A DNA stretch of 64,000 nucleotides from Sphingobacterium gobiense (GTDB lineage Bacteria > Bacteroidota > Bacteroidia > Sphingobacteriales > Sphingobacteriaceae). Of this stretch, positions 27,704 to 38,300 are shown in pieces; positions within the stretch are counted from its first letter, which is position 1, and the number at the start of each line of letters is the position of its first letter. The DNA lies in assembly GCF_002980575.1 (NCBI RefSeq), contig NZ_PVBS01000002.1, positions 1,302,001-1,366,000 on the forward strand, read 5' to 3'. The notes beneath the pieces were generated by a model. That model was not told the DNA's origin and made no database searches. It saw only the letters and a list, made by a program, of their open reading frames with translations. The position numbers and the translations under genes are program-made.

Positions 27704-28711
27704 TTAACGCACTACAGGGGTAATATACTCTGGCGACACCGCACGGTCACGCATGACGAGCGTATCTTTGCTAGCGATATTGCCGCTGATGATTCTCGTA
27801 TTATCGCTACTACCCACGGAGATATTACTATACGTTACTTGATAATCTAAATACAAGGCATCACGATCTTTATTACCCCAACTGTTTTTCTCTCCTTTCG
27901 TGACGAAAGAACCTGTCCCTGTCGCGGTATAACCCGTCGTGTTCGTTGAAATCGTGCACTTTCCTTCCTGATCGAAATCTAATAATAACGTACAGGAAAA
28001 AATATTGCCTCCTTCCGCGTCCCTAAATTGTACCGGAAAAGCGGTGGAATGAAGCGAGCGGGTATTTAACTTGTTGAGTTCGTCATTTTCCACGTATGCT
28101 GCACGACGCGTAACATCGCGAACAACATCGCCCGTCATGGCATCTGTACCGCGACGTAGATAATTGCCATGCCATTGGTTGATATACTTGAGGGTATAGA
28201 GTACGAAGTCTTTCGTTGATAGAATGGAGTCGGCATGCTGTACATTTTTCATCTTCAACGGTAGCGCATAAGTATTTGTTATAGCTGAAGGATCTGCGAA
28301 AAAAGCATCCGTTAATTGGATTTGAACACCACCCATGATGTTTCCAGGAGAAATAGTGATTTGGTCTGATGCCAAACTGTAATAGTTCGCTGGAAGGGGT
28401 TCAATTTTCGGTCCGTTATTCGGAAAATATAGATCGTCTAGTAATGTATTGTCTACTTCTACATCAATAATAACATTTTCGGTGTTATTCCGTGTTCCAC
28501 CGAGGGTCGCCTTTATTTCTACCTTATGTTCTTTGTCTAGCGTATTGTCTACGTTCATATCTTCGCCCAGCACCACCGTGCGAACGGGGTATTGGTTAGC
28601 AAAATAGACCGTTTGGTAATCGAAATCCGGTAAGTCAAGGGTGTTGTTTTTGCAGCCGCTCACCATTCCAAAAACAATCACTAAACCTATTAAAATTTTA
28701 TTTCTTTTCAT
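27704..28711 (-). CDS. SusE/XusE-like surface lipoprotein (DUF1735 plus DUF5627-type domains)
   Basis: A 335-residue lipoprotein (lipobox MVSGC, Cys20). The N-terminal half resembles the DUF1735 Ig-like domain of surface glycan-binding proteins (VYFANQYPVRTVVLGED). The C-terminal half resembles the domain seen in the hypothetical protein encoded between SusD and GH10 in Bacteroides and Prevotella xylan loci. No enzyme motif is visible. It starts 28 bases after the SusD gene and is followed 18 bases later by the GH10-like gene. Position and architecture suggest a xylan-binding accessory protein on the outer surface. Domain assignment is by pattern recognition only. Confidence 0.75.
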   Translation of the reverse strand: MKRNKILIGLVIVFGMVSGCKNNTLDLPDFDYQTVYFANQYPVRTVVLGEDMNVDNTLDKEHKVEIKATLGGTRNNTENVIIDVEVDNTLLDDLYFPNNGPKIEPLPANYYSLASDQITISPGNIMGGVQIQLTDAFFADPSAITNTYALPLKMKNVQHADSILSTKDFVLYTLKYINQWHGNYLRRGTDAMTGDVVRDVTRRAAYVENDELNKLNTRSLHSTAFPVQFRDAEGGNIFSCTLLLDFDQEGKCTISTNTTGYTATGTGSFVTKGEKNSWGNKDRDALYLDYQVTYSNISVGSSDNTRIISGNIASKDTLVMRDRAVSPEYITPVVR

Positions 28712-28739
28712 TTCTTCTAAAATTAAATTAACCTTTACG

Positions 28740-30509
28740 TTATTCCCAACCGGCGTTTTGTACTAGGTTGTTGTATTTGAGTATCTCGGAAAATGGGATG
28801 GGACCGTAATACATGTGGTTTTGATAGGATCGTACCTCCACAGTCGTCGGTGTATAATTCGTTCCGTTTACATCTAAGCCACGAGCGGTTTCTGTCAAAC
28901 CGAGCTTCCAGCGGCGAAGATCCCAAAAACGGAAACTCTCAAAACACAGTTCTAATCGGCGTTCATTTCGAATTAATTCCCGCATCTTTTCTTTATCAGC
29001 TTTACACTCCTCTAAATAGGGATCATTATTACTCGTCCCTACACCAGCTCTTTGACGTATGGCTTTGATAACGTCGTATGCGGAAAACGAATGGGTTCCG
29101 GTGCCCGTTGGACCCCATGCTTCGTTCGCTGCTTCCGCGTAAGATAAATACATTTCTGTATATCGAATACGTGGCGTGTAACGGTTTCTCCCCACGATAT
29201 TGCCCGGTGTTCTATTGACATCCATCCGCAACCCTTTCTTCATATAGTAACCGGTCCTGGTAGACGTTGCCAGTTTATTCAATCCATCGTCAGTGGCGGA
29301 AGCACTCCCCGTATAGATAGCGGCATTTGTAACACCTGCTGTACTACCGTTGTAGATGATATAATAACTCAGGCGAGGATCGCGCCCGGAATAAGGATTG
29401 TCCGCGTTATAGGTGCTATTTGGATGATCGATAGGATATCCGTCGGCCATCGGAAACGCATCTACTAAATTTTGTGTCGGGTTTGTTAAACCTTCGCCAT
29501 ATAATGATGGAGGAAAATTTTGAGCCTCGCGATCACCATTGTTTGCTTGGATGTTTTCTCGCCAGATCATTTCGGGTGGATTGTTACCATCACTTAAACC
29601 ATCTATTTCATTGACATTATTGTAAAAAGTCAGCCCATTAGCAGGCAAAGCATCAACACCACCCTTATACTGAATAATTGCTGCCGCTGCATTGGCGGCG
29701 TCTTCCCAGGTCACCGGATTAGACGAATGCTGAAAGGCCGGACTAGCAGCTAACAAGGCTGTTCTTGCTCGAAAAGATTTAGCGATAAGTCCATTAAAAA
29801 GCTGACGACTGTATCTACCCATAACGCGGTTATAAGTGGAGGCGTTCTGTGTTATCGAAGTGAACCGTTCGGGTATTTGAGAAGCATTACTGATATCATC
29901 GTACTCTAGGGGCAAAAACCGTTCGGCACTGTCTAGATCATGGTATATCTGATCTAAGCAGGCTGCGAAAGTAGCGCGAGGCGTATTGAAATCCGCGGTG
30001 GCGGGTAAGAATTCGCTCACAATAGGAACGCCCAGTAGTTGTCCATCCGGCGTGAAACCAGCGTGATTACGTAACAGGAAGTACATATATAATGCTCGTA
30101 GACCGTACGCCTCTCCTCGCAATCGCATGTTAAAAAGTGCAGTCGCTTCTTCGTCTTCCGCCCACTTTATTTCATGTGAATTTTCCAAAAATTGGTGAAG
30201 ATATAATAAGGTGGCATAGGATTGGTTCCAAACACTTAATGGATTGTTGGCAGCGCTCCAAGAGCCGGTAGCCATTTGCAGAAAGGAATTTGTACGTTGA
30301 TTAGTAACGGCATCGTCTGTAGCAAAATCGCTATTATTGTAATAACCAGGAATGGCTCTATACGCAGTCGTTACAAAACCCTGTGCAAAATGTGTATCAA
30401 CATGCATTTGCTCAGCATTTCTTATATTTTCGGGATCGGGTTCTAACCACTTTTCACAGCTACTTAACGTTGCAGCGATGATACCGATCATGAATAACTT
30501 CGTTTTCAT
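28740..30509 (-). CDS. SusD/RagB-family glycan-binding lipoprotein (second of the xylan core)
   Basis: A 589-residue outer-membrane lipoprotein (lipobox TLSSC, Cys18, then EKWLEPDPENI) that caps its SusC partner and binds the glycan. The all-helical TPR-type core is recognisable in LRGEAYGLRALYMYFLLRNHAG. The SusD C-terminal signatures are RYTEMYLSYAEAANEAWG, AIRQRAGVG and LIRNERRLELCFESFRFWDLRRW. It starts 22 bases after the partner SusC gene on the minus strand. Ligand specificity for xylan is inferred from the operon. Confidence 0.93.
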   Translation of the reverse strand: MKTKLFMIGIIAATLSSCEKWLEPDPENIRNAEQMHVDTHFAQGFVTTAYRAIPGYYNNSDFATDDAVTNQRTNSFLQMATGSWSAANNPLSVWNQSYATLLYLHQFLENSHEIKWAEDEEATALFNMRLRGEAYGLRALYMYFLLRNHAGFTPDGQLLGVPIVSEFLPATADFNTPRATFAACLDQIYHDLDSAERFLPLEYDDISNASQIPERFTSITQNASTYNRVMGRYSRQLFNGLIAKSFRARTALLAASPAFQHSSNPVTWEDAANAAAAIIQYKGGVDALPANGLTFYNNVNEIDGLSDGNNPPEMIWRENIQANNGDREAQNFPPSLYGEGLTNPTQNLVDAFPMADGYPIDHPNSTYNADNPYSGRDPRLSYYIIYNGSTAGVTNAAIYTGSASATDDGLNKLATSTRTGYYMKKGLRMDVNRTPGNIVGRNRYTPRIRYTEMYLSYAEAANEAWGPTGTGTHSFSAYDVIKAIRQRAGVGTSNNDPYLEECKADKEKMRELIRNERRLELCFESFRFWDLRRWKLGLTETARGLDVNGTNYTPTTVEVRSYQNHMYYGPIPFSEILKYNNLVQNAGWE

Positions 30510-30531
30510 ATTATAATACGTTTGATTAGAT

Positions 30532-33411
30532 TTAAAAGAAAGCTTTAACTCCTACGTTATAAAACCGCATTTGCGGCGCACTTCCAAAGCCGGTTTCCAT
30601 CATTTTTCGCTCTTTTGAAATAACGAGTAGGTTATCCCCGTTTACATAAACGCTCATGCGGTTGACAACCGACGAATTTTGAAATAGATGTTCGTCGAAG
30701 TCGTAGGTAAACTGTACACGGTTTAGATTAAAACGATTGTTTTTGTACATCCAAAAAGTGGAATTTTGGAAATTATTATTATTGCCGGTTGTGGTTAAAC
30801 GTGGATAAGTCGCCGTACTTGCCGTTTCTTCCGTCCAACGACCCAAAACGGGTTCAGCGTATTTACTTAATCCTCTTACCCAATAGTAGGCGTTGTTTTT
30901 AAAGCCAATACTTCCGGCGTGTCCTGACCCTAGTGCAAAAAACGTTAGGTTTTTCCACTTTAGGGTTATGTTCAATCCGTAACTAAACGGATTGACGGCC
31001 CCACCATTATGTCCCAGATCAACCTGATCTCTACTATCGATCAGACCGTCTTCATTGATATCCCGGTATTTGATGTCACCAGGTTTCAAGTCTCCGCCAA
31101 AAGTTTGTCGGGCATGGTTTTCGATTTCGGATTGGTTCTGGAAAAATCCTTCTGCAATATATCCCCAAGAAGCGTCTAATGGTCTCCCTGTCCGATACTG
31201 ATACTCATTTTCGTATACCTCGTCTCTCTTTGTTGCTCTGGAGTTGTAGATCATCCCCGCGAAGCCTAGAGAATACTCTACATTACCAATTTTATCGTTG
31301 AGATTTAAAGACAAGTCAGCTCCAGTACGCATATCGTTGTTGAAATTAAGCCAAGGCCGGAAATCTCCATTGCCCAAAAAATAAGATGGAAAAACTGTAG
31401 CGTCTCCTCGAGTAAGCAAACCGTTGGTGTATTGTCTGAAATAGTTGGCATTTAATTGGATGCGGTTATTTAAAAGCGATGCATCTAAACCAATTCTGAA
31501 CTCTTTGCGCTCCACAAAGGTTAGGTTCGGGTTAGCCCCACGACCAGAGAGAACAGTGGCACCACCACCACCCGTGGTGCCTCCGTCTCGCCATTGATAC
31601 CATGCACCCAAAGCACCTTCCGCAGTGCTATTGCCATAATTTTCGCGGTAAAGGTAATAGCCGGTGATATCCAAGTCCTGTTTTAAAGAAGCATAAGAAG
31701 CGGTTAATTTGAGATCATCTACGAATGATATTTGGTTTTTAAAAAAATCTTCTTCGCTGATTCGCCAACCGAGTGTCGCACTGGGTGAAAGGGCTCTTCG
31801 GTTGTCGTTGGACAGTTTGGCGGAATGAACAACAGATCCCGTAAAATCGATATAGTACCGTTGTTTGTAATTGTAACCGGCATGGATACCGAGATTGGTA
31901 TTTCGAAAAGGCTGGTAGTCGCTTCCACCCTGATTGGTATCGACGTCACTAGAGAACTGACGCATATAACCCCATCCTAATAAGGTACCGGTCACGTTAT
32001 GATGTTGATTGAAGGTGCGTTGATAACTGAATTGAGATGTGAGTGACATCGTCTGATAATATAATGAGGTACCGATGAACTCATTGGTACTGTTCCCATC
32101 ATTACCAAATTTAGTCAGCGAGGTAATCATTTCTTGACCATCGACCATTTGCCAGTGAGGTTGATACGTAGCGTAGGGTACATTATATCCTTCGGTGTAA
32201 CGCGTCGTATAATCCATGCTGTAACGGGTGCTGAAACTTAGACCCGGTGTGATGCTGCTCAAATCTGCTTCCGCACCGACATTGAACATAAAAGTTCGAT
32301 TTCTGTTCTTAATGTAGCCGGATGCGATCATTTGCGAAAGATCATTTGTCTGCATATTGGATAATCCGCCTAACAAGTATTTGCCATCAATAATGTGATT
32401 ACTGTTTTGAACGATAGCTTGGAGATCAGGATTGGTAAGATCTAACCGATCTATAGGAACAAAAGGATGAAATCCATCGTGATTAGGGCGGATATTTGCC
32501 GTGGCACCCCAGAAGTTACCTCTAGCATAGTTGTTATCTGCTATGATAGCGACGGCATCTGTGGAAGCTTTTAGCCAACTCGTAAGGTTCATGTCCACGT
32601 TCGTACGGATGTTGAAGGTGAGGTCTTTGTTATTGTTGCCTTCTCCAACTTTAAGGATATCATTGAAGTGAGACATCCCAATGTTGGTATAATAACGGGC
32701 GCGCTCATTCCCGCCTGAGATTTCCGTTGTTATATCAGATCTAGACGAATATTTTTTTAAATATTCGTCCGAGAAAAAATTAAGATCCGGATACCGATAA
32801 GGGTTTGACCCTACCGTCGTATTATAGATCGCTTCGGGCGTATACCGCTCTGCAATACCGTCATTGCGTGAGGCTTCATTGTAAAGCGTCATGTATTCTG
32901 CCGCACTTAGATACGTAGGATAGCGCTTCGGAACTAATATTCCGGTGTTAGCTCGGACGTCAATGCTGAGCGGTTTGATCGATCCCCGGCGTGTATTGAT
33001 CAGTATAGCACCTTTGGAACCCGCACTCCCATATAAAGCAACGCTGCTCGCATCCTTTAATACGGTGATGGATTCTATCTCGACCATCCGGACATCTTCT
33101 GCACGGCGTGGTATTCCATCGATTAAAATAAGCGGTGACTGTCCCCAGATATTCCCGCTATATCCGCTCACGAAACTTTCTAAATTGTCTAAGCTATAGG
33201 TGCTATAGTTTTTGTCTATCAGGGAAGAAACATCCACAGAAGTGACGGCACCTAACACGTCTCTTTCGTTGATTTTCCCGAATGCCACATGGATGGAACT
33301 GTCTGGTTTCGTCTGTGACCTATTTTCTACAACTTCTTGTGCCTGTAATCCAACCGTCGTTAAAGAGAGTGAAATAAAGACACAACAAGCTTTTATATGT
33401 TTTTTCATCAT
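30532..33411 (-). CDS. SusC/RagA-family TonB-dependent oligosaccharide transporter lacking the carboxypeptidase-like domain (second of the xylan core)
   Basis: A 959-residue outer-membrane receptor. After a signal peptide (MMKKHIKACCVFISLSLTTVGLQA) there is no carboxypeptidase-regulatory domain. Instead a short linker leads to a degenerate TonB box (HVAFGKINERD) and directly to the plug (SPLILIDGIPRR, VLKDASSVALYGSAGSKGAILI). The 22-stranded barrel follows, ending in the typical aromatic C-terminus VGVKAFF. The related gene upstream (35358-38522) keeps the extra domain. Two different SusC proteins in one operon is the normal arrangement in Bacteroidota xylan loci. It probably imports xylo-oligosaccharides with its own SusD. 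Confidence 0.93.
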   Translation of the reverse strand: MMKKHIKACCVFISLSLTTVGLQAQEVVENRSQTKPDSSIHVAFGKINERDVLGAVTSVDVSSLIDKNYSTYSLDNLESFVSGYSGNIWGQSPLILIDGIPRRAEDVRMVEIESITVLKDASSVALYGSAGSKGAILINTRRGSIKPLSIDVRANTGILVPKRYPTYLSAAEYMTLYNEASRNDGIAERYTPEAIYNTTVGSNPYRYPDLNFFSDEYLKKYSSRSDITTEISGGNERARYYTNIGMSHFNDILKVGEGNNNKDLTFNIRTNVDMNLTSWLKASTDAVAIIADNNYARGNFWGATANIRPNHDGFHPFVPIDRLDLTNPDLQAIVQNSNHIIDGKYLLGGLSNMQTNDLSQMIASGYIKNRNRTFMFNVGAEADLSSITPGLSFSTRYSMDYTTRYTEGYNVPYATYQPHWQMVDGQEMITSLTKFGNDGNSTNEFIGTSLYYQTMSLTSQFSYQRTFNQHHNVTGTLLGWGYMRQFSSDVDTNQGGSDYQPFRNTNLGIHAGYNYKQRYYIDFTGSVVHSAKLSNDNRRALSPSATLGWRISEEDFFKNQISFVDDLKLTASYASLKQDLDITGYYLYRENYGNSTAEGALGAWYQWRDGGTTGGGGATVLSGRGANPNLTFVERKEFRIGLDASLLNNRIQLNANYFRQYTNGLLTRGDATVFPSYFLGNGDFRPWLNFNNDMRTGADLSLNLNDKIGNVEYSLGFAGMIYNSRATKRDEVYENEYQYRTGRPLDASWGYIAEGFFQNQSEIENHARQTFGGDLKPGDIKYRDINEDGLIDSRDQVDLGHNGGAVNPFSYGLNITLKWKNLTFFALGSGHAGSIGFKNNAYYWVRGLSKYAEPVLGRWTEETASTATYPRLTTTGNNNNFQNSTFWMYKNNRFNLNRVQFTYDFDEHLFQNSSVVNRMSVYVNGDNLLVISKERKMMETGFGSAPQMRFYNVGVKAFF

Positions 33412-33429
33412 TTTAGCTAGAATTTTATA

Positions 33430-35346
33430 CTACCAACCTGGATTCTGAGGAAACTCTTCGTATATACTGATGTCGTCTACGAGAAATGGGAACCAATAAT
33501 GTCGTTTGGTGTAGTGTCTCTCGAATAAAATCGTTTGTCGGAAATTTCTTACCCGTGCGTTTCTCGGATCGGCATATACTTCGTCGTTGGGTGTGGCTCG
33601 ATCAAACTCGATCCCTTTCTTATAGGTATAAGGGCGTTCGGAGAGCAGAAGCCAGCGACGAAGATCTACGAATCGATGTCCTTCAAAGGCCAGCTCGACA
33701 GCGCGTTCTCGCCTGTATTCTTCCCGGAACGCTTCTTGCGAGACTAAAAACTGAGGAGCGACATGACCCACCCCGAGTCCCGGTCTATCTCGTACAAAAT
33801 TAACGGCGTCTACAGCGGTTTTACTATAACCGGCCGCTTTCCCGGTTGGAGAATTATACCCTTCCGATGCCGCTTCGGCATACATTAAATATACATCAGA
33901 TAGGCGTAGTAGACTCAAAAGAACAGCATTTCCATCGGCAAATCCTTCCCATTGATTCATCTGTTTGGAGACGAATTTGGAGAACATATAACCGGTGAAC
34001 ACCGCTTTAGTTGGGTTGTCAGTGCGGTAAAGCCCCCCGGTAAACAGACTGGCGTATTGTCGATACTCGTTATTGCCAACAAGACCACCGTTGTTGATTG
34101 CTTTTTCGCCGTCAATCATAATGTCATGATAGAAACGCGGATCGCGGTCCCGCCAAGGATACTCCGGATCATATCCCGATTCGGGATCTGCCTGCGTCGG
34201 ATTTTTTATAGGGAGACCGTTAGCCATACCGTAATAATCCACATAATTTGCCGTAGGATACACTTTGATTCCGGAGCCATTAATGGTCATCGGACGATAG
34301 TCATTGACCTGGTTCCATCGGAAACGATTGTCGGGAACATTCGCTGGATTTTCCATCATAATAGCTTCTGTGTAGCGTTGATTATTTACGACCACAGAGC
34401 CTGGAATGGCATAATTTTGATTAAAGGTGTAAAAAATGCGCGAATAGTGCGAGAAGGGAATCAATTGGTAACGGCCAGTAGATTCTACAAGATTCAAGGC
34501 TTCTCCAAATACATCTGCAGCTCGTTTGCAATATTCCGTATGATAAGATCGCTCGCCGGTAGATTCTTCGTTCATGAGTGGGCTCCCAGCCAACAATAGG
34601 TTTTTCCCCAGGAATCCTAAGGCCATGATCTTATTTGCCCGACGATCAGTATTTCCGATGGTGGGACCTACAGCGGTTTCATCCCAAGATACGGGAAGTA
34701 GATCAGCCGCTTTCCGAAGATCGGCAGCCACTTTCTCTGCCGTTTCATGATAATTCAACCGAACGACCCTTGGTGCTTCATCTGGAGGCAGCACCACATC
34801 GATATAAGGTAAACCGCCCCAATATTGCATAAGCATAAAATGAAACCATCCCCGGAAAAAATACAATTGTCCTTCAATCAGACGTCTTTCTTCCGGCGTC
34901 GCATCGATTAGTAAATCTAGATTGGCTAGCCCGATATTGGCTTTACGTATGCCATACCAAGATAGTCCCCACAGGTTTCCTTTGTTCTCGCGAACCTGAT
35001 TGTTCGGATTTCCGCCAGATTTGAACCAGGACCCAAAAATTGCGGTATTCCATGCCCAATAATCTCCATGGTCTATATTATAGGCAAGTAGCCGCGTTTC
35101 CGTCGGTTCCCACATTTCTTCGTCTCCAAAATTCCAGTTATTGTGCGAACCAATGGCGGTAATCACGGGGACGCAATTATATAATTCTTCGGTAAATCCC
35201 TGAAAATTCCGAAAATCTTTAAAGGCTTCCGTTTCGTCAATATCCGCAAGCGGCGATTTATCAAGATATTTTTGACACGAACTGGCACCTAAACATGTGG
35301 ATATGACAACGAATTGCCATAATATCTTTTTAAAATATGTTCTCAT
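33430..35346 (-). CDS. SusD/RagB-family glycan-binding lipoprotein (first of the xylan core)
   Basis: A 638-residue lipoprotein (lipobox LGASSC near residue 24, then QKYLDKSPLADIDE). SusD signatures include GQLYFFRGWFHFMLMQYWGGLPYID, LLRLSDVYLMYAEAASEGYN, FVRDRPGLGVGH and EYRRERAVELAFEGHRFVDLRRW. The C-terminus FPQNPGW is the usual ending. It starts 11 bases after the first SusC gene and ends 18 bases before the second. It forms the lid of the first SusC channel. Xylan specificity rests on the operon context. Confidence 0.93.
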   Translation of the reverse strand: MRTYFKKILWQFVVISTCLGASSCQKYLDKSPLADIDETEAFKDFRNFQGFTEELYNCVPVITAIGSHNNWNFGDEEMWEPTETRLLAYNIDHGDYWAWNTAIFGSWFKSGGNPNNQVRENKGNLWGLSWYGIRKANIGLANLDLLIDATPEERRLIEGQLYFFRGWFHFMLMQYWGGLPYIDVVLPPDEAPRVVRLNYHETAEKVAADLRKAADLLPVSWDETAVGPTIGNTDRRANKIMALGFLGKNLLLAGSPLMNEESTGERSYHTEYCKRAADVFGEALNLVESTGRYQLIPFSHYSRIFYTFNQNYAIPGSVVVNNQRYTEAIMMENPANVPDNRFRWNQVNDYRPMTINGSGIKVYPTANYVDYYGMANGLPIKNPTQADPESGYDPEYPWRDRDPRFYHDIMIDGEKAINNGGLVGNNEYRQYASLFTGGLYRTDNPTKAVFTGYMFSKFVSKQMNQWEGFADGNAVLLSLLRLSDVYLMYAEAASEGYNSPTGKAAGYSKTAVDAVNFVRDRPGLGVGHVAPQFLVSQEAFREEYRRERAVELAFEGHRFVDLRRWLLLSERPYTYKKGIEFDRATPNDEVYADPRNARVRNFRQTILFERHYTKRHYWFPFLVDDISIYEEFPQNPGW

Positions 35347-35357
35347 TTTAGCTAGTT

Positions 35358-38300
35358 TTAGAAGGTTATATCCAGACCCAAGTTAAAGCGACGTACGGTG
35401 GGGTACGCTCCACCACCCGCACTGGCTGCGAAATTTGATTCCCTGTCGTCCGGCATCTTTGTCCATAAAAGCAAATTATTTCCGTTTACATAGATTCTAC
35501 AGGCATTGATCCCTAATCTGTTTACAATTTGTCCACTGAGCGTATAAGCTACTTCCGCATTTTTCAGGCGCACATAAGATCCATCATACAGATAGCGAGT
35601 AGCATTTCCGGCGTAAGGCGTAAGTGTACCCCACCTAGGAAGGGGAACATCGCCACCACCGTTTTCTTTCGTCCAATAGCTACCTTCCACAAACGCGACG
35701 TTTGACCCCGAATACGTGTTGAAGGTCGGAAAGTCTACCGTTCGAGATACATTGTTCACTCCGTAGAACTGTAAAAACAGGCTTAGGCCTTTCCACTCGG
35801 CACCTATACTCGCATTATAGGTATTGTGTGGAGAACCCGAATAACCGTAAGGCGCGGAATCGAATAGATCGATGATACCGTCGCCGTTAAAGTCGATAAT
35901 GTTATAATCGCCAGGCAATTTTAAATGATTATTCGAGGTGCGTTCGGTGCTACCGTATATATCGTCCCAACTAGCTAAATGTCCATGATCGATATGGGTT
36001 CTGTGTTGTCCCAGTTGCCATCCGGCTTGCTTCCGATAAGCAGGTAATAACTCTGGATCATCGCGAAATAATACTTCATTAACTGCATGTGTCATGTTGG
36101 TGTTAGCCCATAAGCGTAGGCCGTTGGCAAACCGATGATTGAAATTTAATTCCAGTTCATAGCCTTGTCCGCGCACACTTCCGAGATTGGCCCTCGCCGC
36201 AGTTTGTCCAAAATAACTGGGAATAGCCCGTCCATTTCCGTCGATAATAATGTCGGTTCTTAAGTCCCGAAAGAAATCGACACTGCCAGAGAGCATCCCA
36301 TTTAAGAAGGAGTAATCGATGCCCAGATTACGTTTTTCCACATTCTCCCAAAAGATATTTGGGTTACCTAAATCCGTAATCCGATAAAAAGTAAATGGAG
36401 TATTTTGAATAGGGCTACCCATTTGTGCGTTACCGCCAAATGCCCATTGGTCTCTATACAGCCAACGCCCACTAACGTTGTCGTCACCGATTTTCCCCCA
36501 AGATGCGCGGACTTTTAAAGTATTGATGAATGGAAGGCTTTGCATGAATTTTTCGTTGCTGATTACCCAACCGGCAGAAAGTGAGGGAAAGAAATCAAAG
36601 CGATAATCCGGGCCAAACATTTCCGAACCATTGTAAGCGCCGTTTGCTTCGAAAAGATAACGGGAGTCATAAGCGTAAGTTGTTCGAAACACCCAATCCT
36701 CGCGATAACGCGGAAACATGCTCCCAACAGCAAACTTTTCTCTTAAGAACAAGCCCATTACACCCACATCATGTTTATCGAACTGTCGGTTGTAGTTTAA
36801 TTGGGCAGAGTAATTGATACGACGATATGTTGCTCCTTTATCTAGGGCACCAGATGCGGTCGTCCAACGGATACGATCGGAATAATCGAGTTGCGTGGAC
36901 CCATCAACTTGTTCTTCCCAAGTTATTGAGCCCGTTTCGGGGTTTATCCATTTGCGTGGCGGACCATTGTATAGATCATTGATTCCCCTTTCATGTTCGA
37001 CAAAGGTATTGTCTAGGGAGTAGTTAGCCCGGAAGCTAAGCCCGGAGGTAACCATACTCAAATCTTGCGTAATAATAAAATCGGTTGTCAATTGGGTATT
37101 GGTTCGCTTCTCTAACCCGGAAACGGCTAGATTGAAAACTGAATTGGGCACATCTGCATTTCGGAGGGCATACCAACCCCATGTGCCATCAGAATAAATT
37201 GGGCGCATCGCATCTGGAGACGATCGGTATGCGGACGCCCAGAATGCATTGTCGGTTTGGGCACCCGAATTCCAAGGAAATTGACGTACACCATTTGAAC
37301 CAAACAGCTTTGTCGAGAATTTAGTGGTACTGGTGAGATTGAAATCTAAGTTACTGCGTACATTGACGCGATTATACCCGTAATTGGAAGTATAGCCCCT
37401 GTTGTTTTCAAACGACTTGAACAAATCTCCTTCTCTTACATAATCGACCGACCCGAAATAGGTGACGAAATCCGTTCCACCTGAAACGTTGGCATTCGCG
37501 CCGTAGGACATGGCATGTGATCGAAAAAGTTCCTTTTCCCAATCCACGTTGGGATATCGATCCCACTCCTCGGCATTGGCTGGATACCGATATTTTAATA
37601 ATATTTCTTCGGGTCGTATGTTTCCCCATCCGATTTGGTCAACGATAATTTCATTCTCGATGACCCGATTACGCAGTGAAAGAGCATCGTATGCATCATA
37701 TTTTGCTGGCAGTCGCGAAGCAACTTTTGCTGTGGTGTTCACACGGCCACGGATGACAGCCTTTCCGGATCGTCCCTGTTTGGTGGTAATAAGGATGACG
37801 CCATTTGCTCCTTTTACACCGAATACGGCGGTGGCGGAAGCGTCTTTTAGTACAGAAATGCTTTCGACTGAGGCGATATCGATAGCGCTCATAGACCGTT
37901 CGACACCGTCGACTAAAATGAGGGGAGAGCTACTGTTCCAGGATGTTTGTGCGCGGATTAAGATCTGTGGATCTTCGCCACCCGGCATACCAGAAGAGCT
38001 AGAGGTCACCAGTCCAGGTAAATTGCCCGTCAAAGCCATTCCGAGATTAGTGACGCCTCCCGTGCGTTCAAGCACTTCACCGGTGGTTTGTGCGATCGCG
38101 CCTACCAGACTTTCTTTCTTCTGCGTTCCATACCCCACGACGATCGTCTCTTCGATCTCGATACTTTCATTGTTGATGATGATACGCAGCTGATCTTGAA
38201 TGCCTATCGTTACTTCGGCACGGCTGTGGCCAACTTTAGAAACCACTATTGTTGTTGCGTTTTGTGGTACGCGTGATAAGATAAAAGCGCCGTTTACATC

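Noticed and set aside
33952..34599. A 215-codon plus-strand frame opposite a SusD gene
   Set aside because: Antisense to a well-supported SusD gene, with no start context or domain of its own.
37510..38193. A 227-codon plus-strand frame opposite the first SusC gene
   Set aside because: It lies entirely antisense to a strongly conserved TonB receptor and its translation resembles no family; a shadow of the SusC codon pattern.
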